NCBI GenBank assembly: GCA_021307315.1
Contig: JAJSPD010000016.1
Location: forward strand, 1-64,000
Direction of reading: 5' to 3'
DNA: 64,000 bases
DNA from: Bisporella sp. PMI_857
Taxonomy: Eukaryota > Ascomycota > Leotiomycetes > Helotiales > Helotiaceae
Below the pieces are notes generated by a model, which searched no databases, was not told the DNA's origin, and saw only the letters and a list, made by a program, of their open reading frames with translations. Below, in pieces: positions 49,282 to 60,757 of this stretch; within the stretch, counting starts at the first letter, position 1; each line of letters starts with the position of its first letter. The position numbers were made by a program, and so were the translations under genes.

Positions 49282-50750
49282 ATGGATCCCAATGGATACC
49301 GATCGCCCGGCGGGGAATATGATGAGCAATGGGCAAAGGGTTTAACACAACAATTCGAGGGATTATTGCGGACAAAGCGACTGAACGATCTGGGTAACTC
49401 ACGGTCGCGAAATGGCTCCCCGGCGCCAATCGAACGAGCATCTTCATCCAACTTGAGGGCAGCTGCTGCCTCTCAGGCCCCCCCGCAATCGCCTGGATAT
49501 CGACCTTCCACATCAAGCGGATCGCAGCATGCTGCGACTCCTCCATCATACGCATCGCTAAGAAGTCAACCAAAGATTCCATCACCACCAGCCGACTCGG
49601 CGTCGCAAAAATTCCGGAACCTCCTAATATCTTTATCTTTAACACCAACCAAGTATGAGAACCCAGGTTTACTCGATGAAGCACTTCAAGTCATTCCATT
49701 AGATAGGATATATGGGGAGGCAGAGGAAGAGTCTCAAGTGCTGCAGGCACAAGCTGAAAGTATGGGTGATGGCCGCAAGCCGGAATGGGGATACCAGGAC
49801 TGCGTCATTCGCGCATTACTGAGGTATGTATCATTATTATTGCCCTTTAACGAGAATGGTCCTGACTTCAGAGCAGATGGTTTAAACGATCTTTCTTTTC
49901 TTGGGTCAACAACCCACCATGTCCAGTCTGCTTCTCACCGACTACTGCCCAAGGAATGACACCTCCGACTCAAGAAGAAACTGCGTATGGTGCACTTCGA
50001 GTCGAGCTATACCAGTGTTCTGCTGCAAACTGTGGAGCGTATGAACGGTTCCCACGATATGGCGATGTATGGCGGTTGCTACAGAGTCGGAAAGGCAGAT
50101 CTGGCGAATGGGTCAACTGCTTCAGCATGTTGTGTCGCGCCGTGGGAGGCCGAGTAAGATGGGTATGGAACGCTGAAGACCATGTCTGGACCGAGGTGTA
50201 CTCCGAAATGCAGAAACGATGGATTCATGTGGATCCGTGTGAGGAGTCATGGGACAATCCACGGCTGTATACCGAAGGATGGGGCAAGCCGATGTCATAT
50301 TGCATTGCCTTCTCCATCGATGGCGCAACGGATGTTACTCGACGATACGTTCGGAAAAGCGAGCATGAAAAGCCTAGAAATCGATGCCCAGAGGACGTCA
50401 TGCTTTATATCACGAATGAGATTCGAAGCCTTCGACGATCAAATATGCCCAAGGATGAGCGATTTCGACTCGAGAAAGAAGATGCTGCCGAAGAGAAAGA
50501 GCTCCGAGCCTATGTTATCTCATCGATCACTCAATCCGTCGTCTCGCATCTGAGGCCTGGTATGCAGATGTCGGCTAACTCGGGCCGTCCAATGACCTCT
50601 GCATCCTCGTCATCTGAAGATCAGAAACTCCCTGCCGAGCAGCCTGCTGGTCGGATAAGTGGTGCTCAGGAATGGGTCAACGCTAGAGGTGAGAACGGAC
50701 AGTCTCGTCATCAGCCAGGATATCCACCACGAGACCATCGAGGACTATGA
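49282..50750 (+). CDS. png1: PNG1-like peptide:N-glycanase homologue lacking the catalytic cysteine
   Basis: Transglutaminase-fold protein, 471 aa, exons 49282-49823 and 49877-50750. An unordered Ser/Pro-rich N-terminus (about 1-110) precedes the core. Zinc ligands appear as PPCPVC and CSAANC (the second pair spaced C-x4-C). The core then reads [36 protein letters not shown] and [13 protein letters not shown]. In active PNGases the second motif is GRCGEW with the nucleophile; here residue 256 is Ser, encoded TCT (one base from TGT). The catalytic His and Asp positions are kept. Family knowledge: PNG1 of Neurospora was reported inactive as a glycanase but needed for normal growth. So a structural or ERAD/proteasome-linked role is likelier than deglycosylation. 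Confidence 0.92.
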
Positions 50751-51838
50751 AAGATTTTGTGTTCTTGATACACATTTACACCGACCGCGTAAAGCGACGT
50801 CGCATCAGGCACTTTACTGCCTAAACTGGTGGAGATTAATCTTCAGTCGACCCCCGAGCCGTCGATACGGTATCAGCACACCGAGATGATCATCATGATG
50901 TACCCATGTCCACGATAAATGTCTACATGAGGCTAAGTCCCGTGGAAGGCAGGACGTGATATAGACACCAGCTTCACTTCTATTCAACCACTTGACTATC
51001 TTCTTTACTATTTACAACACAACTTTATATACAAATTTGGCATGTCGGACGGCTGCCACCCCCTGCAATTGCAGGCATGTACCAATTGCATTTGTGGATA
51101 CATTTGATCCTCGATGGCGTCTGGAATATAACATAATTTTATTTGTCTATTGGGAAGACTTGGGAAACTGCTGTGGTCTAGCACCTGGATACAGCCGGCG
51201 TTGGGGTATGAGAACTAGGGTGATACCACCCTCACTTTAACTATGTTTACTTTGTTGGAGAAATGCATTGCAGGTGTTTACGATATTCCTGACGAGGTCC
51301 ATGAACATGTTCTAATGTTTGGATCAAAGGGTCGTAGTGTGCATAGCTAGACGGGATGAGGCAATGAAAGCATGTTACCTGTTAAGATTATCTCCTGACG
51401 TGAAGCTCTCTTGGGTTGTAAGGGTATCTGCCGGCAACCACATGTAAAATGCCTGAACTTGATTTATCCCCTATTGACTCGCTTAATCGTGCCACAAAAC
51501 ATCTCTCTTTGAGAATTCTTCAGAGATACAATGGAACTTTCCCGAGAGCATTTTGCTTTCACGATCCCTAGGTCAGACTTAAGATATCATCTCGGTATAG
51601 TCTCAGTATTACAACTTGGACTCTTCTAAGCGTCCAAAAGGAGGGGCTTTTGGCCCTGCAAGGCTCGGCCCGCTGTTCTACTATCCGAGTCAACTGAGGC
51701 GGTGAAAAATCCCACTAAACACCCCCTCTACTGTCATTCTCTTCCCGCCTTTCTCCATCAGATATCAGATAGGAAACTGAAACAAATTGAGACATTTAAG
51801 ACACAAAAAAAACAATACCAGCAACCAAGCGCATCACA
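50751..51838. other. Intergenic region before the potassium transporter
   Basis: Contains the PNG1 3' end and the TRK promoter. An 82-codon frame at 50992-51240 has no features. CT-rich DNA precedes the TRK start. Confidence 0.45.
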
Positions 51839-54531
51839 ATGGCATCCGAGATTCTCCATCCCAAGGTTTGGCACGTGAGGGACAGCCAGTGGTTCAAGAG
51901 TGTAGCACGACAACTACCGCCTGTCAATTATATCACCTTGCATTATCTGTACTTTATTGTGGTGCTGTTAGTGATGAGCGTGGTGTTTTGGCTTTGTAGT
52001 GATCCATGGATGAGCATTGAGTATACGGACGCGTTGTTTCTGGTGGTTTCTGCTATGACTGAGGCAGGTCTGAACACGGTCAATCTAAGTGAGATGACTA
52101 CGGTAAGTGCAGTGATGGAAATCACACATGATATGATATTAACACAGATATTTTACTCTGATACAAACTCCTCGTCTGCTCTAAAGAACAAAAGTGCTGA
52201 TACAGCTAGAACTAGGCACAACAAGTCATGCTCTTCTGTCTCATCGTCATCGGCTCCTCCATCTTTGTATCCATCGCCACAGTCCTCTCCCGGAAATGGG
52301 TCATAGAATCCCGCTTCGAGCACCTCATCAAGATGCAGAAGGAATCGCGCCGCATGCACCGCCGCGAGCGCTCCGCCGGCCGCACCTCCATCCTCTCCCC
52401 TGAGCATGGGGACAAATCCGAGTTTCAGAGCAGGCACTCCGAGCCTCGCGACCCCATTTCCGGGGCTGGCAATGGGGGCTCGGCGGCTGCTCAGCAGTCG
52501 AACGAGTCCCCTTACCTGGTTGAGTCCCCGGCGATGGTTTCTGATCCGGATCATATCTCATTTCTGAGATATGTGCCCAGCCCCCCTCCTGCGAGCCCGA
52601 AGGCTGGCGCGCGGGTTTTGAGCTTTGCTGGCGTGGGCGCGCATCCTTTGAGTACGAGCCATAAGGCTTCTTATGCGAATAGCAGCGACGGGATATATAA
52701 CCGTGGCCGGAAGAAAGAGCTTGATCAGAAGGACGAGGATTATTTAGATACTACCGAGTAAATCTTGCTTCATATTCGGGCACAGCCAGAAGTTAGGCTT
52801 TTTCGGTAAAGCAAGCTAACTTCTGTCTAGATACCCCAATTACCTCACTAGTTACACCACAGGTCGCAATGCCCAGTTCTTCAACCTCACCCGCGAAGAA
52901 CGTGAGCATCTTGGAGGTGTCGAGTACCGCGCCATCAAGCTTCTTGGATACGTTGTCCCTGGTTATTTCATTTTCTGGCAAGCCACAGGATGTATTGGGC
53001 TTGCGGCTTATTTTGCGCATAATAAAGCCAATGTTACTGAGGCGAACGGGATTAACCCCTGGTGGTTGGGTATATTCAATGGTGCATCTGCCTTCAATAA
53101 CTCGGGTATGAGTTTACTCGATGCGAACATGGTAAGTGTCTACCCCATGAGCGCGGAGAATGTTGGTGAAAATGGATTAAAAATGCTAGATTCCCTTTCA
53201 AACGGCTGTTTATCCACTCATGCAAATGGGAATTATGATTCTTGCGGGAAATACAGCGTAATTCTCCCGTGGCTCTGTTGGTAACCATTCTAAGAAGATC
53301 TAGCTACCCTATATTCCTTCGCTTTATCCTCTGGAGCATGCTTAAAGCCATCGGTCTCATCTACCCATCAGAAGAGCAATGTGCAGAATATAAAGCCACT
53401 CTCCGTAAGCTTCCTCCACCCCTAACTGCCCAACACAATTCAGTCTAACCACAAACTCGCAGGTTTCATCCTCAAGTATCCTCGCCGCGTTTACACCCAT
53501 ATTTTCCCTGCCCCAGCAACCCGCTGGCTCCTCTTCATGGTTTTCATCTTAAACGGTATCGACTGGGTCGCCTTCGAGCTTTTAAACCTGCATAACCCTT
53601 ATATCCAGAAGCTCCCTCCCGGATTCCGCGTGCTGGATGGATTGTTCCAAGCTCTAGCCGTTCGCGCCGGTGGATTCTAGTGAGTCCCTTACGAAAATGA
53701 GCTCCTCTTTTCTATAAATGAGCCATCATCACTTCGCGCACCGCACGGTATTGCTATAAAGCTGGCTGACCACGTTTGTATAGCGTTATCGCCATCCCAA
53801 ACCTCCGCATCGGCCTCCAAGTCCTCTATGTGATCATGATGTACATCTCCGCCTATCCCATCGTCATCACAATGCGACACTCCAACGTCTATGAAGAACG
53901 CTCGCTCGGCATCTACGCAGGCGACACCTCGCTCTCCTCCCCGCAAGACCCCGAGAAGGAAGCGGGCCAGTCGCTGCTCTCCAAGCTAGGAACCAAATTC
54001 CATTCCGCGGTCAACCTCCCACAACGCATGGGCTCTACAGGTAAGTCGATAACCCTTAGGAAGCGTCCTCCCCCATCCCCTTTTGCTAAAACCAAGCTAA
54101 AACCCACCGCCCTCGCAACAGGCACCCAGTTCGTCAAGCAGCAGATCTCAGGCCAGCTAACGCACGACCTCTGGCTGCTAATCCTAGCGATCTTCGCCAT
54201 CTCCTGCATAGAAGGCACGAGCTTCGACCGCGACCCGGTGACGTACTCGGTCTTCAACATCTGCTTCGAGGTGGTGTCCGGGTACGGCTGCGTCGGCATC
54301 AGCACCGGCGTCGCCGACAACGCGTACAGCTTCTCGGGCGGCTGGCACAAGGCCAGCAAGCTGATCCTCGTGCTCGTCATGCTGCGCGGTCGCCATCGCG
54401 GCCTGCCCGTCGCCTTGGATCGCGCCGTCGAGCTGCCTCATGGCGTGCTGCATGGTGGGCTGGCCGAGGAGGAGGATTGGGGCGTCAGGAGGAGCTTGAG
54501 CCGCGCGAGCGTGCGGAAGGTTGGGGGGTAG
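51839..54531 (+). CDS. TRK-family potassium transporter
   Basis: Plasma-membrane K+ uptake protein, about 719 aa. Exons: 51839-52102, 52216-52757, 52831-53131, 53190-53257, 53304-53404, 53463-53679, 53784-54040 and 54122-54531. Four pore (MPM) units: AMTEAGLNTVNLS, AFNNSGMSLLDANM, a third around VRAGGFYVIAIPNLR, and SGYGCVGISTG. Each carries the filter glycine region typical of TRK. Between units 1 and 2 is a long charged cytosolic loop (about 115-265), shorter than in yeast Trk1. The C-terminus has MLRGRHRGLPVALDRAV, conserved in fungal TRKs. Intron 1 (52103-52215) was set by the join LSEMTT to AQQVMLFCLIVIGSS. Confidence 0.92.
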
Positions 54532-55252
54532 ATAGATGGTTACAGAGGCAGAGGGTTCATGGAGGGGTGTGGTTGGCGGGTTCAGGGTTATAGAAACGAT
54601 GATGAGGACGAATGCACGAAACGTTGCGAGGGGGTTCCGTGAATAGATTTTCCATTCTTAGATCCGGCCACCTTGGTCCAAGCTAGCCTTTAGAAGAGAG
54701 ACGCGATGCCTTATTCTTGGTTATTACCCTGCCTATCCGCATAAAAAAAAAAGCGCACATTCTCCATCTTCCCGGATACGAGACGTCAGGATAGCAAATA
54801 CAGATTACTTCAAGAGGCGAACGCCAATGACATGCTTTGAAAGCGACGGGAGGGAAATAGGTAAGTGCTTAGCTAGCCATCGCTCGTTGACGTGAGGTTC
54901 ATCGGTAATGGTTCGTTCTGCTTACGAAGGTGGCCAGGGAGGGAAGCGGCGAATTTTGGGGGGGTGATAAAGGCAACGAAATGCAGATTTTGAAAAACCT
55001 CTATGTCGCTGATGATAACATGACCTCACTTGATCTCGACACTTGTCTATCAGAGTCTTTTGAATTTCTCTTGGCGAAGCGCAGAAAGGTTGTCTTCGCC
55101 AAAAGGCCAAGCTTTTTGATTGATGTAGATGCCTTGAACGACGCGCGTATGCGATCCTTTAGCCACGAAAACAAGTTCGCCACAGGTTAATATTTTCATT
55201 GAAGACTTTCATTGGGGGTATCCTATCTTCGTACGTGAAGGCTATTGAATAA
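54532..55252. other. Convergent 3' intergenic region
   Basis: Between the TRK and UTP4 gene ends. Includes a short A-run near 54744. No gene called; small frames at 54922-55190 are on both strands. Confidence 0.45.
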
Positions 55253-58086
55253 TTAAATACCGCTTTTGTCCCATTCCTGATTCCCGTGATAGCGATCAGG
55301 AAGATCGGCCTCCCATAGCGGCCGTTCTACTATGGCTACTTCAGGCTCGGTCTAGAAGATTTGTTAGCTTTTTGTAGGGTCGAAGTGAGTGGAAATCAGG
55401 TATACCGTATCATGTCCTGGACGTAAGACGCAGATCCCCAGTATAGGTCTGTATTTCAAAGTATGCCATGAAGTCACTTCTTCAGACTCAGGTGCATTGG
55501 ACTTTTCGCGTGGTAATCGTACCAGGGCGTCATCATCGGCTGCTTCCTCATCCTCATCGTCCACCTTCTCGCGCCACAATGGTAGTTCTTGCGTCTGAAC
55601 GAGCTCCTCATGCACTATCTTGTGCATCTTTCTTGACATGCCAGTTCCCAGCTGTGAATCTGGGATAGCTGACCCTGCACCTGAAGACTCCTCCTTTCCT
55701 TCTCTCTTCCTTTTGTTACCCCTTTTACGCTCCTTCAACCTTGTGTTGCCATTCGCTACGCCATTCGCTACATCGTTCGCCACCCCATTTATCTCGACCG
55801 GGGCTTCTGGGAAGTCTATTGCCAAGTTGAACATGAAAATCCAGGAAGGTCCATAGAGCCATAATCTTTGCTTCTCACCACTGACATCCCAGAAGCAGCC
55901 TTTCGCTATATCTCGGATCTGTCGATACTTTTCTGGAAAGCTTAATGGCAGATTTTTACGAGACCACGTACTCAATCCGCCACGTATTGCCTCGAACTCG
56001 AACACTTCTGAACCGGCAGTCACCACAAGTAAACGATCTTCACTATGGGGAATGTCATGAGGTACCGGATTGGGATTATGCCGTGTATGATGTGTGTGAC
56101 TCGTCACACCGTTGGTAAGAGTAGCTGTAGCGGGCCGAAAGGAGAGGACGGTAGGTGGTGAAGGAAGCTTAGGTATCAACGAGGCAGATGGATTGCGCGT
56201 CCAACGCTGACCGTAGACCAAATTAATTTTTTCGCCTTCCTCATCAGAATCTGAATCCTCGTCCGAAGAATCTGACGATGACGTGGCATCCTCTTTTGGT
56301 GCTTGGCCGAGATTCTCTTCTCCGGATAACACGAAGGTGTCGATGTAGCCCGCTAAGTCACAAACAGCGAAGATCCTGCTATCGGCAGAGAAAGAGGCTT
56401 GAGTGATTGTCCTGTCGTAGCTGCCGAGACCGCCTAGTAAAATGCGCTTTTCAATCTTGCGATCAAGTCTTTTGAGCTTTGTTGATCGTGGGTGAAATTT
56501 GAGGGAAGATGCAGAAGACACAATACGTCTCAGGACAACTTGACTATCGGCGCGAACTATGCACAACCATCTTGCATCCGAAGACAGCTGAACGAGTCTA
56601 GCCCCAGATTGAAAGTTATTAGGCGTCTCCATCCTTGAAATCTTTAGGCTGGTGTCGGTTTCCCCAGACTTCCTTGACCTAAGCTGAAAAACTTTAACAT
56701 CTGTTATGGTAGATACTACCAGAAGACTGCCATTCGCGCTAATATCGGCGGAGGTAATGTTTGCTTCGCCTTTAATAAGAATCTTGGCAACAAGCTTCTT
56801 GTTCTGGGAAGCCGGTGTGTCCAAGGGATCCTCTGTCTCCTCGAATTTGGGTTTCATGAGCTCCCAGATGTGGACTTCTCTGTCCCAGAAACTCATCAGC
56901 AGTCGTCTCTTCCCTAATATGGCACTCTTCACTGGAGAATCTTGTGGAAGGAATGAAAGGGCCCGGTGGTTGTCCAATCCATATTGCTGGAGAGGCACAA
57001 TTGTTGGGGATGCGTCAGGACCTAGAGTTTATGTTAAAAGTGTAGCTCGAACAGGAATTGAGTATGCTCACCTCCGGATACTATCACGCTCATTCCCTTA
57101 TACTCCAGAGTAGCTATTGCGGTGACATCAAGGGCATGATATCTCTGATGTGATACTTCTGCCCATTGATTTCCTTTCCCAGCTTGCTTATATACCACAG
57201 TTTTCCTGTCCTTTCCTCCGCTGAATATGGTGTTTCCATCAAAACTGGTAGCCAGAGTATATACATCTTCCGAATGCCTCTTTATGCGCTGCTTGAGAGT
57301 GTACGTTTTGCCGCTCCATACTCGTAGCTCGCCGGTCGAATCTCCAGATATAATGTCACCGTTTGGCAGCGCTTTCACAGCCCATACCGCAATATTTTTT
57401 GGCCCACCAGATGGCCCAGCTCCAAGCGACATACTCCTCAAATTCTGTCCGCTTCGAATATCAAACACTCGGATCGTACTATCTGTGCAACCTGCAATGA
57501 CAACATTTCGATTCTGGAACGCAACGCTTATGATCTTTGCTTTCTTTGCAGATGGGCGCACGAGTATCTTTTGGAATTGAAGATCTCCGTCCTTGGTCGA
57601 GTATAAAACTAATGCTCCGTCTGTGCAGCCAGTGACCAGATTCTGTCCCTCCCATTGCCCAGCTGGGACCTTTGTCTCTGGCTTTAGTGGCGGTTGCGCA
57701 GCAAGACACCATATATCTCCGTGATTTCCACTGGCTTGCCGTAAAGGCGTGCCTTTCTCTAAGTCCCATTCCGTAACCGCTGTCGTATACCCCACGCTGA
57801 ACAGTCTGGACTTCCCAATGATGGGCTTGTTCTCGGCATCATTTTCGCTTGGATCCTGAGTCCACACCAGCTCAGCAATACTCCGGTCTTTTCCACCTCG
57901 AATGATTGTTTCCTGTAGCCATGATCCCTTGAGCGGGTTCCAGAGCTCGATGTCGCCGTTTGCTCTGCCTACAGCAAGTCTTGGAGAAGCGGTTTTTTGT
58001 TTTTTGGATATATGGGAATGCGAGAAGGATAGCGCATTGATTGTCGACTGCGGATAAGGTACAAATCTGCAGCGGTGGATATCCAT
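55253..58086 (-). CDS. UTP4: UTP4 (cirhin-type) WD40 component of the SSU processome
   Basis: Nucleolar t-UTP subcomplex protein needed for pre-18S rRNA transcription and processing. Exons 58086-57072, 57021-55406 and 55351-55253 give 909 aa. The start MDIHRCRFVPYPQSTINAL is a family hallmark. WD40 units: RLAVGRANGDIELW, RLFSVGYTTAVTEWD, LVTGCTDGALVLY, VVIAGCTDSTIRVFD, GDIISGDSTGELRVW and DGNTIFSGGKDRKTVVY, then a second propeller beginning DNHRALSFLPQDSPV and RLLMSFWDREVHIWEL. Acidic stretches (SSSDSSDEDSDSDEEGE) and a basic KKRKR-type segment lie in the second half. The last exon (ACCGAG…) gives VAIVERPLWEADLPDRYHG, the conserved C-terminus; stopping at 55364 would lose it. Confidence 0.93.
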
Positions 58087-59110
58087 GGTGAATTTGTCGT
58101 GAGCTTACATCCAGCACTTTTCGAAGCTCAAGTCAAAAAAAAAGTTGATTGGGATATTTTCGAAGTTAATGCGCTTCCGGCGGCCGAGTCTTGGCAACAA
58201 CCCTTGTCGGCATCAACTTCACCTCAAGCTCCAATCTACACGTGCGTTAAACTATATATAATTGCTTCAAAGCAGACACTCTTAATTGTCTGGAGGGAAA
58301 TACACTTTTAGGTGTCACGAGGGCTCTTTTGCTCTCTTGTACTCTCTGATATCTCTGTAATCATTTTTTAAAGAGAATATCTTCTTCGCAAGCCACCAAA
58401 ATGTTGCCACTGATATCCACTTAGCAAGTGTTGTCAGTACTACATTAAAGCGATCTTGTCGTTGAATTGTGATGTGAGAGCAAGCTATCCACTCACCGCT
58501 CATTTATTCTAATCTATTGCCTCAGGTATTTTGAGAGTTGAGGGTTGAGAGTTGAGCTGTCTTGTAACCTGTACAGGACTGACCTCCATTTTTAGACAGA
58601 TCTCTATTAGTATAAGAGTTGATACTGTCATGTTTATTATAATTTCTTCATTTACATTTGAGAATGTAAATTCTAAGTCTTTTTCATCACCTAGGTGGCA
58701 GGCAGGAAGTGAAAGGCAATTTGTCAGTGTATAATCATGGCTTCCGAAGCTCTAATTCCAAAGCTCTGTGCATAATATCTTAGCAAGAGCATCTTCCCTT
58801 ATTGTTCTTCGCTTCCTTAAGGGGCAATAAATGGATATTGGCTGGATTTTACCATCAGAATCCAAGATCTCTGCAACTCTCTTGATATAGGTCGGTAAGG
58901 CGAGCACTCTTTAATCCATATTTTATTGCCAAACACTCCGGGCTGAATTCTAAACCACTAAATCAATTTCAAGCATCTGCATTAAAATGTCCGTACTACA
59001 CATGCATCACTCTTCAAAGTATCCAACCCCTCAATACCAACACCCTCTCAAGTCTCCCCAGCAAAACCCAACCCAAAATCCTCCGTATCCATAGCGCCCA
59101 GAATCCCATC
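58087..59110. other. UTP4 5' flank and intergenic region
   Basis: UTP4 promoter side. The remainder is AT-rich without recognised genes or RNAs. Confidence 0.4.
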
Positions 59111-59752
59111 CTACACCTTCCCACTTATAAACCTCCCAAATCGATCCCTCTTCTGCCTAGGAACAAACCCCTCCCCCCACTCCTGGCACATCTCGGCGGT
59201 CCTCCTCCCCTTGCGAAAGCACTCCCTGCACGGCGGCGGGCCGCGACACGGATCCTTCTTCTTCAGGCGATAGCAGGGCGGGCACTTCGGCTTGTTGAAG
59301 CCGTACTTGGACGTCGCGGTGGAGATCCACCCGCCGAACGGCACCTTTTTCCACTTTTGCGAGAGCTGGAGGGGCGAGAGCTCCGTGTCGGAGGAGGAGC
59401 TGCTGTAGAGGGAGGAGGCGGAGCGGGGGCGGCGGATCTTGCCGGTTTTGGGGTGGAAGTCGGATGTGCGGAAGGGGGTGGTGAGTGGTGTTGCCCTTTG
59501 TGGGTTGGGGAGAGGGGTGAGCGAGGAGGTGAAGGAGGAGGTGATGGTGGTGCTTTGGGTATCGGAGATCGTGATTGCGGAGCGGGCTATGGATTCCAGC
59601 ATGTCTTTCTGAAGCTGGCGATCTGATTTGTTGGTTTCCGGATTGGTTCCTTGTTTTGGCCGGATGGGTAGACTTTCCATATTGTGAGCGTTAAGTTGAA
59701 GAGGACGTGGTTGCGTAGCATGAATACTGCCTCTGGATGAGATCTGAAGCAC
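59111..59752 (-). CDS. Cys-rich C-terminal protein, possible atypical zinc cluster
   Basis: Single frame up to 213 aa; Met25 (MESLPIRPKQG) is an alternative start. The first two thirds are Ser/Thr/Pro-rich and unordered (SSLYSSSSSDTELSPLQ). The C-terminal 65 residues are ordered-looking: KKVPFGGWIST, then CPPCYRLKKKDPC and CRECFRKGRRTAEMC, and a basic end KRDRFGRFISGK. Six cysteines at spacing C-x2-C-x8-C-x5-C-x2-C-x10-C resemble, but do not match, the Zn2Cys6 pattern. Its position at the C-terminus is also unlike typical regulators. A DNA- or metal-binding role is inference. Confidence 0.65.
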   Translation of the reverse strand: MLQISSRGSIHATQPRPLQLNAHNMESLPIRPKQGTNPETNKSDRQLQKDMLESIARSAITISDTQSTTITSSFTSSLTPLPNPQRATPLTTPFRTSDFHPKTGKIRRPRSASSLYSSSSSDTELSPLQLSQKWKKVPFGGWISTATSKYGFNKPKCPPCYRLKKKDPCRGPPPCRECFRKGRRTAEMCQEWGEGFVPRQKRDRFGRFISGKV

Positions 59753-60055
59753 GGAAGATAAGCCATGATTTAATTCCCAAATCTGTCTTTATACACTGTT
59801 CCGGAAGATCACATCTTGATGCGCGTCGATTGTCAGCATGTCTCTTTGAACTAATGCAAACCTTTTGACGTTGATGATATTAATGGGGGAAGGGGCATAA
59901 CAATCGTCGCAAGAAAAGCCCCTCCTTTGATGATTAAACCCAAAACAAATGCAGCCTTTGATCTCACGAACCCTTAGCATACCAAATATTGTATAGCATG
60001 CAGCTCGTGATACCGATAGCCTCCTAATAGGAGGTTCCCTTTGAGCCGAACATTT

Positions 60056-60757
60056 CTATCTCGACCAAACCATGGCATGCCGCACATCCTCATCCTGCTT
60101 GATCACCTCATCCTCCAGCTTCTCCCAAGGATCTCTCCCATCCTCACCTACGCACCCCGAACAAACATCCGTCCCAAAGCCCTTCCTCTTACAGCTCCGG
60201 CTGTAGATTTCCCGTCAGCTGATTTGCACGAACGAAGATCACGTCATCATCACGAAGCTGAAAAGCGATGAAGAGGAATAGGTTGGAGAAATATACCATG
60301 GAATCCGGTCGCACCCAGAAGCCTCTCGGAGCCCTGGACCGGCCAGTCCCCATCCCTTCGATTTCGCGAGCCAGCACGGCGGACACAATTTCCTCTTCTC
60401 CGGCTCCGGATGTGGCTTCCACCTTCAAAACTCAAAATCAGCTTCCACATCTCAATCACATTTTGAATAAAGAAAATATCTCCCAGTTTATCTACCCTCA
60501 AAATATGCATATCTCTGTGGTGCATATCCTGAAGGGTAGACGCCTCGTGGAACAAAATTGCTCCGACAGCTGACTTACGGTGTGTCCCAGGGATAAAACC
60601 TCAGCTCATGCAAATACTCCCCTGGTGGTGCCGGCGACGCTTTCGAGCTCGGCGTGCCTCTCCTCGAACTATTTGAGGGTTTCTTTGCGGCCTTCTTGAT
60701 CGGTGTTGCCTTGACGGACTTGAGTGCCACCACCGAAGGGCGTTTCTTAGGTGGCAT
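60056..60757 (-). CDS. Small basic-tailed protein of unknown function (splicing incompletely resolved)
   Basis: Start MPPKKRPSVVALKSVKATP (60757) gives a Lys/Ser-rich N-terminus ending GEYLHELRFYPWDT before a GTAAGT donor near 60579. A second coding piece (about 60426-60300) reads VEATSGAGEEEIVSAVLARE and APRGFWVRPDSM. A third piece near the end reads CKRKGFGTDVCSGCVGED, then WEKLEDEVIKQDEDVRHAM and stops at 60056. I could not find introns whose phases connect all three, so an exon may be missed or a frame error present. A CxxC-containing acidic C-terminus and basic N-terminus are visible; no family recognised. Confidence 0.5.

Noticed and set aside
49187..49684. 165-codon minus-strand frame
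   Set aside because: Antisense to the low-complexity first exon of PNG1.
52328..52561. Minus-strand frames within the TRK cytosolic loop
   Set aside because: Shadow of GC-rich low-complexity coding DNA.
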